A DNA stretch of 64,000 nt from Hirudo medicinalis (Eukaryota > Annelida > Clitellata > Hirudinida > Hirudinidae): NCBI GenBank assembly GCA_011800805.1, contig MPNW01000143.1, positions 62,068-126,067 of the forward strand. Direction: 5' to 3'. Within the stretch, counting starts at the first letter, position 1; each line of letters starts with the position of its first letter. This document shows, piece by piece, positions 13,429 through 28,900 of the stretch. The position numbers and the translations under genes are program-made. The notes under the pieces are model-generated. The model saw only the letters and a list, made by a program, of their open reading frames with translations, did not search any database and was not told where the DNA came from.

Positions 13429-16400
13429 GTTGAATGTTTCCTACTTGTTTGACCCTAAAAGAACAGATAAGTTCGTCAGTTTACGCTCACTGAAGCTGCA
13501 GATAAATGTTTCAGCTAATAATTAAATGAATATTTCGATGCAGTGCCTCCAAAATAAAACGTGTTCACCGGGGTCCTTGACACAAGGCGGTGGTCCTATC
13601 GCGCGTTGTCAATTGGTTAGCATATGCGCAATTACTCTGAACTTCCTCCATGACAACTCCGCATTACTATCACAAGTTGTTCAACTTTTAATAACATTTC
13701 GCCTACCAAAATTTTGTCTGCAAAAGTCTTCAGTTTTTCTCTGTATCACCTAAATCTCCTTTGGAAAAATCCAAACAAGCCGCGCCACATCAACACACTT
13801 GATCTATAATACCGGTGCTTTATATAGCTTCGACCAATCAAAAAGAAGACAGCTAACAAGGTCCACTATGCTTATTGTTTGGAACAAGTTGGAGCTTTGT
13901 GACCAACCCCATTGTAAAGAAATCCTGAATTGAATTAACCTTTCAGGACAGCAGTTTTGTTGTGCAACCGAATTTATTTTAACATCCAATATAACCACAT
14001 CAGTAAAAACACGAATAGCAAGCAGCATTAACTCTTTCGCTTAAAAATAAAGTGCCTCAATTATGACTTGTTAATGATGCTTAAATGGATTTTTAATTAG
14101 CTCTTAGAGATGTTCGATTTGGGTGCTGGTACGGGTCTCAAGGAATGGTAAAAAGCACTGTCTCACTTCCGCACAGGTAGATGATAACAGGTAAAACTCT
14201 TTGTGGGACATCTGTCTGCAAGATATGATATCATTCAAAACAGGGTTTAACATGAAAACTAGGGCGAAGATGTAGAGTTTGCTATAATCCCAACGATAAT
14301 TCAATTGGTGATATTTATTCAATTGGCTATTTTATTAGGTTGTATCGATTCAGGGGAAATCCTCCAGACCTTATGCTAACATTGTTAAAAATTGAAAACC
14401 TGGTACTTTGTGCCGTTTTAATGTTATGCAAGATAAGAAGGAGCCTAAAGTTCTATAAAAAATAAACCAACAAAAAAAAATCAATTAGGTACAATTCAAC
14501 ATCGAAGAAAGGACATTTATAGGGTCTCTCAGTCGGCCTACAGCAGCGACAATAGTTACTGGAGTCATCAAAACGGAATTTCATGACAATCTCGAACGTA
14601 ATTCTTCGAAAAAGGAAAGCATCAACCAGCCAAACAATTGGAAGAATTTCTGGCTAGATATTTGCCTGTTCTTGGATGAAATCAAAAATCTAAGATTAAA
14701 ATAATAAACAATAAAATAACACATTGGCTGGCTTTAGCAAATATGGAATAAATTATGCTTTTGGATTGCCATTCTCCATCTTTCTTGCAGTCCTAGTGAC
14801 AAACAATCGCTATAAGCTGTTTTCAGCAATTTTCGATATGAATGAATGTGTTCTCGCCTATTTCGGACCAGCCAATTGTCGAGACACACACACCTATATT
14901 TACATATGACCTTGAACTTAAGTGAAGTCCTCAAAATAGTGGCTTTGTTAATACAGGATGCGCTTATTTCCGTGATTTGAAACAATTTATTTGAATTTGT
15001 AAGTCATTTAATAACGTTGAATATAAATAATAGAATTCATTTAAATTCTAACGAATAAGAATAAAGGCTATATGAATGTAGATTTAACTTTAACTTTAGT
15101 CCAATAATATCTGACCCCAAGTACACCACTATGTTTAAAGCATGTATAGATAATACTTTATCAATTAAGAAGCCCAAAACACCTCGGAATTCTTTTTCAT
15201 CGGTTTCAAATAAATCGATTCGTTCTGACTCCCCTTTTAAACGTATGTTGTACATAATCTTAAATACAAAATGTAGGAGTTCCGAGCGAAGAATTTGGTC
15301 TTGCTTACGTCTCCAGAATTTCAAAATAGGTATAGATTATTATCATGGAATGAGTTTAATTCTGAGCTTTTAAACCATGGTACTGGTATCAGTATTTTTC
15401 TCTCCGAAGATGTCCTAGGTTTCATTCCATAGTCCATACAGAGGGACAAAACCGTTGGTAGGGCTTTAAATTAAATAACAACATAAATGATAAAATTTGC
15501 TACTTTTTTTTAAATTTTTGTATAAAACAGTAACAATCCATTTCAAATGTTAAAAGTATCAAATATTCCTCTTCTGATCTTCCCTACCATGCAAAATATT
15601 GGTGGGGTTACAGCCCGACCAGATTTATATGGATTTACATATATATTTTCTGCCCCTGCAGAAGGAACTTTCTCCCCCATACTATAAGTTATTCGTTGAT
15701 TTACTATCGTGTATTGCTTCTCAAATAACTTTGCGGCATGGATGAGCGTGGGTTTGCCATCCTCGGAAATGACCTTCCTGAGTGTTTTCTTCTCTAAGTT
15801 TCCTTAGGCCTTTTCGGGTCTTCTCCAAAATGCTCGTAGATCAATATCAGTTTTCATCCTAAAGGACTTCCAAGGAATGTTGTTGCAAAAGTAGATCGAA
15901 AGTTACCTTAGCTTGTCTCTGATTAGTAGGGATGAGTTACGGAGCCATTTATATCTTAGGTTTTGTCGAAAACCAGGGGTCTCAAACTCAAATTGCTCTG
16001 AGAGCCAGATGAGGATTTGTAAAGTAATCTGAGGGCCGCATCATCATTTCTGGCTACTTAGCTGGCAGCTTTTTGCATCAACAAGGACCTGAATATTAGG
16101 CTGGAATTTATGAGAAGAAACCAATCTCAGTGTTGCTTGCAAATGTTCATCAGTGAGTCGCGACCTTAGCATAGACTTGTTAACCTTCACGGATGAAAAA
16201 TCTGTTTACATACATATGTACTTCCAAACATTGCAATAATCCTTGAAGCGTCAACAATTAACCTCGGAAACCTTTCTCGTGAAAGAAATGTGTAGAATTC
16301 CGGAATCCCACTTCTTGATATTTTTGCTTCAAGATACTATTACACTGAGGTTCCACCAAATCCATTTCCAATTCCTCCGCAACATTGTCAATTTTTACAG

Positions 16401-18089
16401 CAAACGGCGTTGAAATAAGTTGAAATTGCGTCTCCAGTACTTTAAATCGTGAAAGAGGACATCAAACTTGAAATTACAACTCAATTGTTGAAGTAAGATA
16501 GACAACAAATCTGTATATTCTTTCAAACATTTCGCTTCAACTTTTCCTAAGGAAGTCAGATTTGAGGAATGGGCCAAATTGCCCTCACCCAGCTGCTTCA
16601 TCCATAAACGTAGTTTAACTTTGAACGATTGCATTTTCATGCATGTGTCATAATCTGGTTTTACCTTGAAGCTTCAAGTTCAATACATTCAAGTAACATC
16701 TGTTAGAAAAACCAAGGTTGAAAAGAATCAGCTAGCAAAAGAACTGCCTTATTTTTCGTTTTCATGAAAGAAGCAATTTCATTTCTAAGTGCAAAGAAAC
16801 GCTTCAAAACTTTTCCACGACTCAGCCATCTTAACTTCAGTGTGATAAAGAAATTCACCATCCAGAATCCATATATACAAGAAATGATGTGAACTGCCTG
16901 TGATTCGGCCCCCGAGAAATGACGCTAACGTCGGCGAGAAAAAAAATGAATTGTCAATTTTTTGAAAATCCCAGAATGCGTCGCGGGCCGCATGTTTGAG
17001 ACCCCTCTCGTAAACAAATTTTCAACAACGTGCACAAAGAGTCACTCTTCCAAGGCAGTTTCTAGAGCGTGTTAGTACAAGTAGTTTGGGCCAAGTCTGA
17101 GTCAAGATTCTGCAAGTCAAAAACCCTTGAACCCTTGCCGCCCTTGGTCGATGCAGTAGAAAATTATTTATAGATGTTAAAATATGTAGTTGCTTATAAC
17201 GCATGAAAAGTGAAATGTCAGCATCACAATGTACTGAGACAGCATAAAAAAAACTTTGAAGTTTTGATACCCCACTAGTGGAGTGTTGTAATATTACATA
17301 TGTTATCTATATGTTCATAAATAATATTATTCGTAAATCCAAAGTAATTTTTTTTTATTGACACAGCATCATTGCGAGTATCTCCTGCAACTATCCGAAT
17401 GGGGTTTAATCTATTTTTGTATTACTGTTCATTATATCCCATTTTCATTTCTCATATTTAACTCAGGGATTTTGCTAGGTTGCGGGTTTTTTCTCCGATT
17501 AAATTCAGCTCGACCTTTGCTTTTATTTTTATTTTGTCGGCAATAACTTATGCATTTTCCTAAGTTTTGAAGTTTTGTTGACATTAGCCCTAAATTCAAA
17601 CGAATGAAGATCAATATTGCCAAAAAAATCAATTTATGCTTTGGGAGCGTCATAATACGAACTAAACTTCAAAAACTAAACTACTTAAATATTCACATCA
17701 CATAAGTAATAAAGCAACAATATTAGCTTCTCAAACTATCCAAACTAAATTAGAAGAAAACCAAATAAATTTTTGCTTTGTGGGGTGTCCTTTTGCGTAA
17801 TTGTTAGTAATACATTCATTGTTACTGAAAGAGTCATTAGATAATTCGCGGAAGGAATGATTAAAGTTAAGATACGTGCAGTTTCATTAATTATGTGCTA
17901 CTTAAAAAAGGGTTCAGAGTCGAGCCGACAGATTTTGTTATTGTTAGTAGCGATGCCGCCATTTGTTGCTGCACGGTATCTGTGATGGGATTCCCTACTT
18001 GTTTTTTTTTCTGAGTTGTGTTGTTGTTTACAATAGTCGATCATGCTTGTTTCAGTAATTTTTTTTGTAAGTTAAAACGCAGCAACAAT
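13429..18089. other. Gene-poor region between divergent AASS and PACS starts
   Basis: This holds the putative promoters of AASS (near 13430-13800, with an ATTGG/CCAAT-type motif near 13613) and PACS (just before 18090), plus the hAT remnant at 15974-17007. Other open frames here (for example 14104-14322 and 15037-15324, minus) look unlike any family I know and carry no splice context. I do not call them genes. Confidence 0.5.
15974..17007 (-). mobile_element. hAT-superfamily transposon remnant (about 1.03 kb)
   Basis: The left end CAGGGGTCTCAAACTC (from 15974) is the inverted complement of the right end GTTTGAGACCCCT (to 17006), with the adjacent sub-terminal GGGCCGCA shared. The target site duplication is TCGAAAAC (15966-15973) versus TCGTAAAC (17008-17015), 7 of 8, as expected for hAT. 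Inside, the minus strand at 16395-16640 keeps a short frame resembling the C-terminal part of hAT transposases of the GTF2IRD2/ZBED-like domesticated group (KVKLRLWMKQLGEG, then a KEYTDLL-like segment). The rest is broken by stops. This is an internally deleted, immobile copy. Confidence 0.85.
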
Positions 18090-21000
18090 ATGAACTCTAA
18101 TAAACCCATGCCAATGAGATTATTTTCGACTTGGGAGGTCGACAAAACTACACCCAGCTGTATTCCGAGGTAATTGTTGTCCATTTTCCAGGGAGTAGTG
18201 TTACACATCGGTTTGTACAAAGTGAAATTATTTTCAGGCTTTGTTGTTTAACATTGACGAGACTTGTCGTGGAGAAAGCATTGGAAAGTGACGTGCAGAA
18301 TCAATGTATTGTTGTGGCACTCAAAATGCAGGTTAGATCAGAATTATTAGTGAGGCTGTTGCTATTAAGGATATATGATTTCTTAAATGCGTCGTTAGCG
18401 TCCGCCAGATGTGATCTTGATCTCTAAGTTGCTAATGCTTATTGCCATAATGTTGAATCACAATAATTTAACTATTTTGGAAAATTTCTGAAAAAATCTA
18501 TATTATAACGTATATAACTTTTCTTTGCATCATCTTTAATCAACAAGTACACTTTTAAGCATGTGAATTTATGTGTTTACCTTAATTAGAGTCAGAGCTT
18601 AATCAGAAACGTTCATAAAGTTACTGAATATAGCTTTAATTTTATGTGTTGTTTAGAGAAGTTTCAATAAATGCCAGACAAATATTTTTTAATGAGCAGG
18701 TGGTTGTATTCCAGAATATGATTGTTGCCTCACAGCATCACTGAAAAATTACTTTTAAGTGGTTTGTGCTAAAAATCAAGAATACCATTCAAATGTGGCT
18801 ATTTTATTCCTATTATTTTATGCTCAAATTGAATTCTTCTGGTTAACAATATCCTTTTGAAACTTAGCATTCAATAATTTGTTTATTCTGCAAGAATGAT
18901 TTAGATGTGGTTAAAATGGAATGCATTAAGATGATTAAACTACAAATAAAAGCATTATCAACACTGAAGATGAATGTAGTTAGCAACATGAATTGATGTT
19001 TGTTTCACATTCACATTCCAACACTTCGTAGAAGTATTAAATACAATTCAATCTTTTATTGTATTTTGTGCCTTTGACTGCACTCATTTGTTTTCATATC
19101 TGGGCAGCTCATCTGCCACTCAACATTCTCTAAAACTGTCCCTGACTCAAACATAATTTCAGTCACAATTTGTTTCATCATGTGAGCCAAGAACCTACTG
19201 CGGTCCAAAAATTCCTTCCTCCAGGAGCTGAAACTAATAAATGACACACTATGAGGCTGTTTATTTAAACATTCTCGAGATGGATTTGTTTTAAACTCAA
19301 GTTTTTATTGATTACTTTTACATATTTGTTTTGTTCATCTGCTGATTGTTAGGGATACTTTAGAAATTCTAATAGGCCATCATTGCTATCGTCATCGTCA
19401 TCATCATCATCAAGAAATTCCTATGGGCGTGTTTTTATGTTTTGATCATGAATAGAAGAGTATCATTATTGAACATGTTTTTGTGCTTGGACATACATAC
19501 ATCAGCTGTTTATTTGCAATGCTAATTTCTCAGTGAATTTATTTCCTTCTATTCCAACTTCCATCCTGTTCAGGTCATCTCATTAGGATCTGCTCCTCTT
19601 TAACAGCAGCCTGGTACATCAGGCATTCGTTAAGAGTATGTAGCAGCTTAAACACTGCTACAAGCATCCAACAAAAGAATCTCTAGCCATTGACAGATTA
19701 ATATTTTCAAGTTAATGGATGTTGCCTTGGTTGCCTCCCAGGAGGTTATTTATGGTTGATCGCACTTCTGTGATTTATTATTTGTAATTATTATTTGTAA
19801 CATTGTCTTCGTGGTCTTTTATCATTGTTCTTATTATTGACATATTTTGCTATTGTTATGGTTAATGATTATTGTTATTAACATGTTGTTGTGGGCGTCA
19901 TAATCATGATCGTCGTTATTCTTGTTATTATCATTAATATATTTACATTTGTGACTAATCAAAAGCATGGTCCTGCTTTTCCAAGAAAAACCTCATATTT
20001 AAATTAAACAGTTCTGAGGAATAAAGGAAATATTTAGTCGGGAACATTTGGCATAAAAACTAGGAACTTCGTCATCATTATCATCATCACAGTCATCTTC
20101 TTGGAAGTATGGCTTCCCGCTGAATGATTAAATCTCTAGATCAATTGTTGACAGATGAACTGAAGGAAATACAATGAATGAATGGTAGCACATCTACGTG
20201 AAGTCCACGACTTGTTAACCGAGTCCCGTCGATTATGAATGCACTGAAGTGGATGACATAATGCGATCATGCCATCATGTTGACGGCACGTCACGTTGAA
20301 TTTGAATGTTTCAGAGCACGAAGAGGATACTACGTTCTAACGAGATATCTCTTCCATCCAGTGGACTTCTCGACACGGAATTGGATCTCTCGTTCTCCTT
20401 GCAGGTATTTACCACCGGACGGATCTTTCGCGTCCATTCTTAATCACCATGGTAACGGGCTGTAATCATTTATTTTCTTCAATGCTCAGTATCCACATTT
20501 CCTCAAGCGAGACTGCAATCACCTGCAAATTCTTCTTCAACGTCGCAAGAAGTACAAGAACAGGACGATGCTTGGCTACAAGGTTCATGATTTGTACTTG
20601 ATGAACTCTCCTTCGTGACCTTATTATATTCTCGCAGACGAACATCGATCTAGTATTGACGTTCCCATTTGCAGCAGAATGCGCAGGAGTGCACATTCGC
20701 ACAAATTGTTTTCTAAAAGTGAAATTCGATGAAATAAATAAATTTCCACTTTGGGAAATAAACACGTAATTTTCTGCATTTCATTTGAATCGAAAGCTTT
20801 CACGAAATATTAAATTTTTCTAAATTCGTTTTAATGATTTTGTCGTTCGTTCGTATCTAAATTGAATGGCTTGATTGATTGAATGCATCTCTACTGAAAT
20901 AATAAGAAAATGTCTAAGTGCCTGTGAAGCATCAACTGGTAATTTCAGCTCCTCATAATATTTTCGACTGTTTTTTACCTTTAACCTCTCCTATTGGTTT

Positions 21001-24000
21001 TGCAGACTCTGGCAGCGGGTCGGGTCAACATGAGTCACGTGCTCCAGCACTCCTGCGACACTGAACTCCACCTCTTCCAGGAAGACAAGGATCGGACGAA
21101 ACCGGTTGCCATGGTGATGGTGATGTCATTGTCAAGTCAGCCTGTCGATCATCTGGATAGGAGGCAGAACGTTCCTGCTGACGTCGGTTGGTTGGAACAT
21201 TTTAGAGTTTTTGTGGTGGTCAATGTAATAATTAAAAGAATAAAAAATAATTACAAGAATATAACAATTAGTGCCTTATTACTAAATTGACTCACTGCCA
21301 GAAATAGAACCCTTACAAAACCAAGAATAGAGCCAATAATTTCCCCAATAATTTCAATTTATAACTGAAATGAGCGATGCTAGCGTGAGAAACATTTTTC
21401 GTGTGCAGGAATTATTTCGAGAAACTGTGGTGATGCCGAGTTGTTTGGTTGGTCGTCAACAATCAACCGAATGTTTTGCTTTCTCGTGTCCTTATTTTTG
21501 ACGTGTTCATCGACCTCGAATGGCGTTCATTCTTTTTCTGAGGCAATCGGAAGGATTTCGTGTCGTTGTAAATTGTTTGTTGCAGTGCAATGTTGTTGTT
21601 GTTGTTGTTGTTACAGACACTCTTGCGAGCGGCTAGGATCTGAACTCCTAAAGAAGCAGCACCAAAGCGAAAGCTTTAACCGAGTAAATTGTTTGTCGTT
21701 GTGCAGTGTTGTTTGTTATCGTGCAATGTTCTATGTTGTTGCTTGTCGTATGTTGGTGCTGTGCAGTAATGTGTTGTTGAAGTGCTTTTTACACCCTCTT
21801 TTCACTCCCGAGTGGCTTGATGATGATCCTCAAGTGCCGTCGGACAACAACACTTCTGAGAAGCTCTCACGGAGACTTCAGACCGACTTTCATGACGTTT
21901 GAGTGGTCTTTTAATCAATTTCCTCAAAAAACATTCACAATTACCGAGGTCGATTGAGAGGTATTTTAGTTTCGTAATATTTAACAATGATGTTGATGTT
22001 TCACAATGATTGTTTGAGGTGGTAATTGTGTGAATTTAATTCATTTCCTCGCACTGGTACCTCACGGTTGTTGTCAGAATTTCTTCACGAAGAGAATTAT
22101 CGCGCCAAACATCAGGGACTAGGAACTGACGGGGATAGCATTTGTAAACCGGGAGGTGTGATCGAAGTTCACGGATTTGGGATACCTGATTTAATTGGAA
22201 TGATGGGAGAGTGCTGCGGAGTCAATAACCCGAACAACAAAACAACAACGAGAAGGAAACGCTTGGTTGAAATGCGTTTGTCCTCAACTACTTCGCATGC
22301 TCAGTTGCTGGACCTTGTAATTCGAATCCACGTTTGATTCGCTCTCGGTCTATATTGATCTCATCATCGTCATCATCACCATGGACCTGAAATCAGCTGC
22401 TTCCTATTCATCGACATGACATTAGAAATTGCGTATTCGTCATTCTTGTTTCATCAGCATGTTTGCATCATCATCACCATCACCACCTGCACAGTGACGA
22501 TGGAAAATGTTCTTCATTTGATGAAAACAACACCAAATCAAATTACGGATGACTGAACATAACGAAAGATGTTTTTAGCATTTTTTTCCTCCTAGAAAAT
22601 CTTCTCAAACGTCAGCCAGGAATTACTGGGATGATGATGAAGAAGGTGGTGGTGTATGCGATGATGCCTTTAATGATGGGGATGGTGGTATCGGATTGAT
22701 TGATTAGGAGGCCACAATTTCATTTGTGGCGGTGGAATATTTTTAAAATAAAATAGTCAGTTAAGTTGATGTCTGTAATGTATAACGTCGTCTAATCATC
22801 ATCATCATCGTAGTTGTCATCATCATCATCATCATTATCTTCGTTCACCTCATAAAGTTGATTGCATAAACATTTGCAAATTAAAACCTAAACAGTAAAT
22901 TGGCGCCGAACTGTCTGGTGCTTGTTCTGGGTCTTAAATGTTTGCTTTCTCATGTTTTGAATTCTACTAATTACAATTGATATTATGGTTGTGAATTTTA
23001 TTATTTACACTGATTATTATCTTAGGTTTGCAATATTATATTATAATCATCGCCACATTACTGTTGCTAGCTGTTGATGAAATAAAACACAACAACAGCA
23101 ATAATAATAATGGGGATGATAATTTACTGTTCATGGATGCTCAAGTGGAAAGGCTGAACTTGGTCGTCTCTTTGGTTTGTGCTTCCATTTCGGGATTCTT
23201 GGAGAGCACCAAGGAATGAATGGATGATTGATTGAGTGAGTGAGTGAGTGAGTGAGTGAGTGAGTGAGTGAGTGAGTGAGTGAGTGAGTGAGTGAGTGGA
23301 TGAAAGGATGTGGTCGTCGACTGCCCTTGTAATAAATCTTCTAAATAGTTGAATGCCTTCGGATTACCTCATTCATGAAGCTTTGTTTGTGTGGCCCCGA
23401 AATATCCTGAACTATTCTGTCCCTTTGCACAAGTTGCTTCGTTTTGTTGACTTGAATTCATTCATCATCATCATCATCACCGCTGTCATTATTGCATTAT
23501 CGAGTGATGGCTTGTATTGTTGTCTGACGTAATGTAATAATTAATAGTTGTAATGATTAATAATAATAATAATAATAATAATAACTACTGGCAGATCGAT
23601 CTCCAGGGGAGATATCAGATGATGATGAATTGCACGAAGAAGGAGAATATTCGTCCAATGATGACACAAGCGATGTTGACATGATGGCAGGTAATGATGA
23701 TGGTGATGATTGTGACTAAAACGAGGATGATGATAATGATGACGACAGGTGATGAAGACGGCAATGTGATGATGAGAAAAACCAGAAAGGGCAGGAGCAG
23801 GTTCATGTCGAGGGTTGGTATACGAATACTTGCATAAATACTTGCGTGAACATTTGCATAAATATTTGCCTCCTCTTTTTCTTTCATTGTTTAAATAAAC
23901 AGCTTTGTTTTCCGTCTCTATAGGTTTTTATTGGCATTTTTGTTATCTTAGAGTTGTCATGGTGAATGTGCGTCCGTGTGTTGCTGCTGCGGCTCATCAT

Positions 24001-24009
24001 ATCCCTTCC

Positions 24010-24044
<35 letters not shown>

Positions 24045-25881
24045 GACGTCTTCATCGGTGCAATTTCAGGACTCGTCTGCTGTTCGTCGTAACCGTTTCA
24101 TTCGGTCCTGGGTTTTTGAGCAACTTTTGTTCTATTTTGCAGCAAAAGAATTTCAAAGAAAAATTCGTCGCTCTCTTGAAGAGATTCAAAGTTACAGAGG
24201 AGGTCAGTGAGTATTGATCACTATCGCTATCATCACCATCGTCATGATGATGATGATGACAGCCATGATGATGATTGTCATCGGATTTTAAGAGGTCTTT
24301 GTGGAGTTAATGCTTCTACAGAGCATTGATCAATGACTTTCTGTAGCAACTGATTTGAAAGGCGGAGACTCAATTAAGCCAGCAGACGTTTCTTTAATGG
24401 CGAACAGATTGATTAATTATTTTAACCACTTTTACTACTTTTACCGTTTCAGCTAATTTTTTAAACCGCGAATTCTCTTATCGCACTCTGAGAACCCAGT
24501 GATACTTAGTACATGGTGGAAATGAGGATTCTTGAATCTTGTGTTTCTCACGCTCGAACAACGTTGCATGTGTAATGCAACATGCCAATGTGCACTTCGC
24601 AACATTGTAAAAGATATTGAGATGCCATTGCTTTACATTACTTAATTGGAGTATAGTGCTGACATCTGACGTTGAACATTTCTTCAGGCTTTGGAATCAG
24701 CTGTCCAGGATCTGGGAGGAGATCGAGAATCAGGAGTGAATTACGTAGCAGACGACTTGTTCGAGGACGTTGACAATCTGACTGACAGCGATCCTGACAT
24801 CGACACTCTCAGCATCAAGTCCACTCCGAAGCCAAAGTTAAGGTAATGTTACGTTTTCATCTTATCCCGCAACTATCTGGATTCTATATTCTACCCCATG
24901 CCGTCGTTCTCACTAACATCATCAACCATCGTCGTCATCATCATCAACGTTATCATCGTTATCGTCATCATCAGACCGATAACTGCCTACCCTATGGTTT
25001 CAAGCTTGTGTATTGTAGCTAATTAACCTCCTGCAGACCATTCTTTTCGGGAAAATGTGGAAGCAACATATGTTTGGATGCAGCCAAGCCCAGCAATCAC
25101 GTATTGTTTTTGTTGATCTGTTGTCATTTTTTGCTGAAATTTGACTTGCCTTGTGGTCTTGAATTGCCAGACTTTACGAAAAGATCTTCATGACGATTTA
25201 ACAATTTAGATTTGTAGTTATTTCAGCAGTCATTTTAACGTTACAACGTGTCGTGTCGTGTTGCGTTGTGTTACTTCCAGCGTTAGAATCGGTTAGATGA
25301 GAATTGTGCAATGATCCAGTTAAGTGAAAGTAATTGCCGTGGTGTTTTATTGCAAAAGGATGAGAAGAACACCGAGGACCAGTCGGCAAGGAAGGCAGAG
25401 GTTGATGCCACTCAGGTTCGTCAACTTCTGCACGCCAACTGACCTGGCTGCTCGTCTTGTTTTGCTAAAATTACTCGGTCATTTGCACGCCACTCTTGTG
25501 CTTTTGAGTGACAAGACGAGATCTAACATTGTTTTTGTTTACTTAACCGATTTTGTCTTGTTTTCGACAATCTCTTGCTTTTTGTTTCCTCCTTCTCCGT
25601 TACTCGGTTATTTACGTTTACATCGGGCAGAATTTATCCGGAACACAAAACGGAAGTTCCGCAGTCCCTTCCAAATCAAAACCATTCCTGGCCTTCCCCG
25701 GCAAGTCCTCCCCCATTTTTAAAGGACCACGCAGAAACCGCAGCAGTTCTTACGCTGGAAAACTGCTTCCAATGCCGACAGAAGCCCAGCGCAGGTGTAG
25801 CGTGAGCACTTATGAGACTGCAGTGAGTCATGCCCTCTTATGTTTGTTTCGGCTTGTTTATTATTATTATTATTGTTGTTA

Positions 25882-25919
<38 letters not shown>

Positions 25920-28900
25920 GCTGTTACTCTGATGAGTAACACTACTGAAGCTTAACCATTATTAAAGTCTTAAGTGTCTCTAAGTTGTTCAAAGTTTAAC
26001 GTGTTTTGTTTGCATGCGTTGTTTGTTCTTAAGTCAGTTTATTAACCACTAACCACTCGAGAATGTTTGTGGCTAACAGTTTCAGATGTCCAATCAGTTT
26101 GGACTGACCATACGTCCAAGTTGTGGTCATTGTAATTATTTTTAGTGTTGTGTTAGTTCATTTTCATTTGCATCTTAGTTCTTGCGCTATTTCATGTGTC
26201 AAGTGATGCATGAGAGTGCTTGAGAAAAAACTTCATGATTTTGAATGTGCGCATTTAACTCTGCAGCCGAGAAGGGTCTTCATGGATCAGATGGCAGCCA
26301 TCTTGTCGTCTGATTACAACTCACCTGAAGTGGTTATCATGATTAACAGCCAGGAGTGGCACGGACAGGTGAGAGGATTTAAGGCATTATGAGCAGGTAA
26401 ATTACACAGATGTAGAGCTAATGATGCTGCAAGAATGCCCATTGATTAAATTCCCTTTGTGGGAATTCTCATAATATACTTATGACAACACATTTTGTTC
26501 CTATTTATCTAACCTACCCCACGACAAAAAGGTAGATAAAGTCTCAGCTGTCACTAAATCTTTCCAGCTCCTGGCACAAGCCCTTCAGAGCACAAAGCAC
26601 CGAGCCATTTGCACCTGTTCGCCATCAGAAGTCCGATCTGTCATTTCTGCCATCATCAACAGGATTCAGAAATTGTGGTAATGTTTTCCATGTGTTTGTA
26701 ATGAAACTCTGGTTACCATAAGGATGGGTTATTACAGCTCATTTGTTCCTTTGAGTGGCATCAATTTTGGTTTTGTGAAGTGAAATGATGGATAAATCAT
26801 CCTCTGAAGCTTCATCTCCCATTAGGGAGCTGCTGTGTCTCGCAGCTAATTCATGACATCCTCATAAACTTTCAATGTGAAACGACAGAATCCTTGTTGC
26901 AGGATGCATTTGTTGAGATGGAAAGATTTATAATTTCTTTGAATTGCATTCTTTTTGGATACATTCGTAACTTGCCAATTAAATTGTTAAATACGAGGAC
27001 GTGTGTCGTTCTAAGATGAAGAAGAACATGTAATTTTATTTCACATTTAGTGAGCAGCTGTTCTGCTTGATTCCAGTCATCAGTCACTTATTTTGAATTA
27101 CTTTGAGTTATTTTAAATATTTTTGTAAGGAATTTGCAAAAATGCCTTCCAACTTCTGAGTCATGTTGATGGGTTTTGCATTTCATCAAATAACTTTGTT
27201 TTATTTTGAATGGTTATAAAAATGTTATTTTGCTATCACATTTGGGTGTCCTTTATTTTGAACTGTTCGAATGCAGCAACAAGAATCAGCCACAAGAACT
27301 GCCAGTGAAGATTGCCATCATAGGAGGTGACAGCTACATAAGTTCTGTGCTCAGACCGTACGTCGAGTTGTTCTCCAACAAGGCGTCAGACTTTGTCAAT
27401 TTCGTTCGTTTCTACGTCGTCCCTTTGGGTGAGTTAGGATCTATTTTGTATCTTTTAAAATGTGGTGTGAATCATTTTCATCATTTCATTGTTGCCAATG
27501 TTATTTGGCTTTGGAAATCCATTCTCCTCAGTTGATTTTTCAATTGAAATTGTTTGTCAGAACTAAGAGGGAATAAATTAAATTGTAAAGCATTTGAGAG
27601 TCAACTATTCAGGCTTCAAATTACAACAGAATTGTTAAAGGTTTCTATTTCTTAATGTGTTGATGTTGTGTCGTTAACTCAGTGAGAGATCTCAGTAAGA
27701 ATTGATTCTTTCAGCAGCACTTTACCTGAAATATTTTGCCTTCTCACCTGTCTTTTGTTGATGACAGCAACCAAGCATTTTGTGTTTATTATTATTATTT
27801 AATTTATTAAGCGAATATGGATATTCATTTTAAATATTTATGTTGGTGCTGATGTTTGCAATCGGACGATATTCTGCCGTAAACATAGATTTTTGTTCTT
27901 GGCGCAGGTGTGAGCATTATTGGCAGGAACCTATCGAACATGGACTCCAAGTACAACACTCTCTTCAACGATTTGGCTTGGAGGGACAACGTCTTCGAGC
28001 GATACGAATTCAACAATCGTTTCAATCAGTCCATGGGTTTGAAGTTGCTGCCTGTCACTTTCTTAAAATATTTAAATTTTTTAAAGTTTGGAATTTAGGG
28101 ATTATATAGTCATTCTAACATAAATAATCAAATTACATTTGAAATTATTTTGCTACTAGTAATAAATTGCATGGCAATTTAAATTATGCAACAGATGTAG
28201 GTGAAGTTGCACTAAGGGTGGTGAAGTATCTGAACAATGCACACCATGTTGTTCAGCTTCCTCTGGCAGAAGCCATCTTGACCAATAAGGACAAGGGGTT
28301 GGCAACACTTCTAACTGGAATCTATCATCTTTTGTAACTTGTGTGAAATTCTTTTTGCAGAATTGATGACAGTTCTCACCTAATTGTGCCCTTCCTTGGG
28401 GTTAATATTACCTTTGTGATTTGATCATTATTAATTATTATTTATGAATGTTTGTGATGAATTTTGAACTATATTTTAGGAGGTCAGGCTTGGATTAATG
28501 GATTTCCCATCAGCAAACTTATACTCTTCTGCTTTGGGTTGTTTTCTTCTCTGGTTGTGTTTCTAGATTAAATTAATAATATGTATACTAGTAATAAATA
28601 ACTTAGAAACAAATCAAGTATCAAGAGTTTTATGCAATGCTGTGCCTTAAAATTGATTATCAAAATCTTGTTCAGATTCTGTGCAATAAATCAGAAATAA
28701 ACATTCCTTCAGCATGTGCATAGGTTTGAGCAAATGGAGTTTTTGAAATTCCAGATTACGATGAGTCTGTAAATATCAGCATGAGTCTGTCCAATAGTCC
28801 ACCACAATCTAGTCACATGATCAGTCACGTGTTGGCAGGAGACAAAAACAAGGATGCTTCAACTCCGTCAAGGTGAAAACATGACATAAACTAATATAAA

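Noticed and set aside
13253..13525. Plus-strand frame over AASS exon 1
   Set aside because: Shadow of the minus-strand exon.
15037..15324. Minus-strand 95-aa frame, possible retroelement fragment
   Set aside because: No reverse transcriptase motif seen; cannot be told from chance.
20277..20465. Open frame MLTARHVEF in the PACS region
   Set aside because: Wrong frame; the true PACS exon 20315-20404 reads [10 protein letters not shown] in another frame.
22026..22337. 103-aa plus-strand frame in the long PACS intron
   Set aside because: No family match, and PACS exons on either side join in frame without it.
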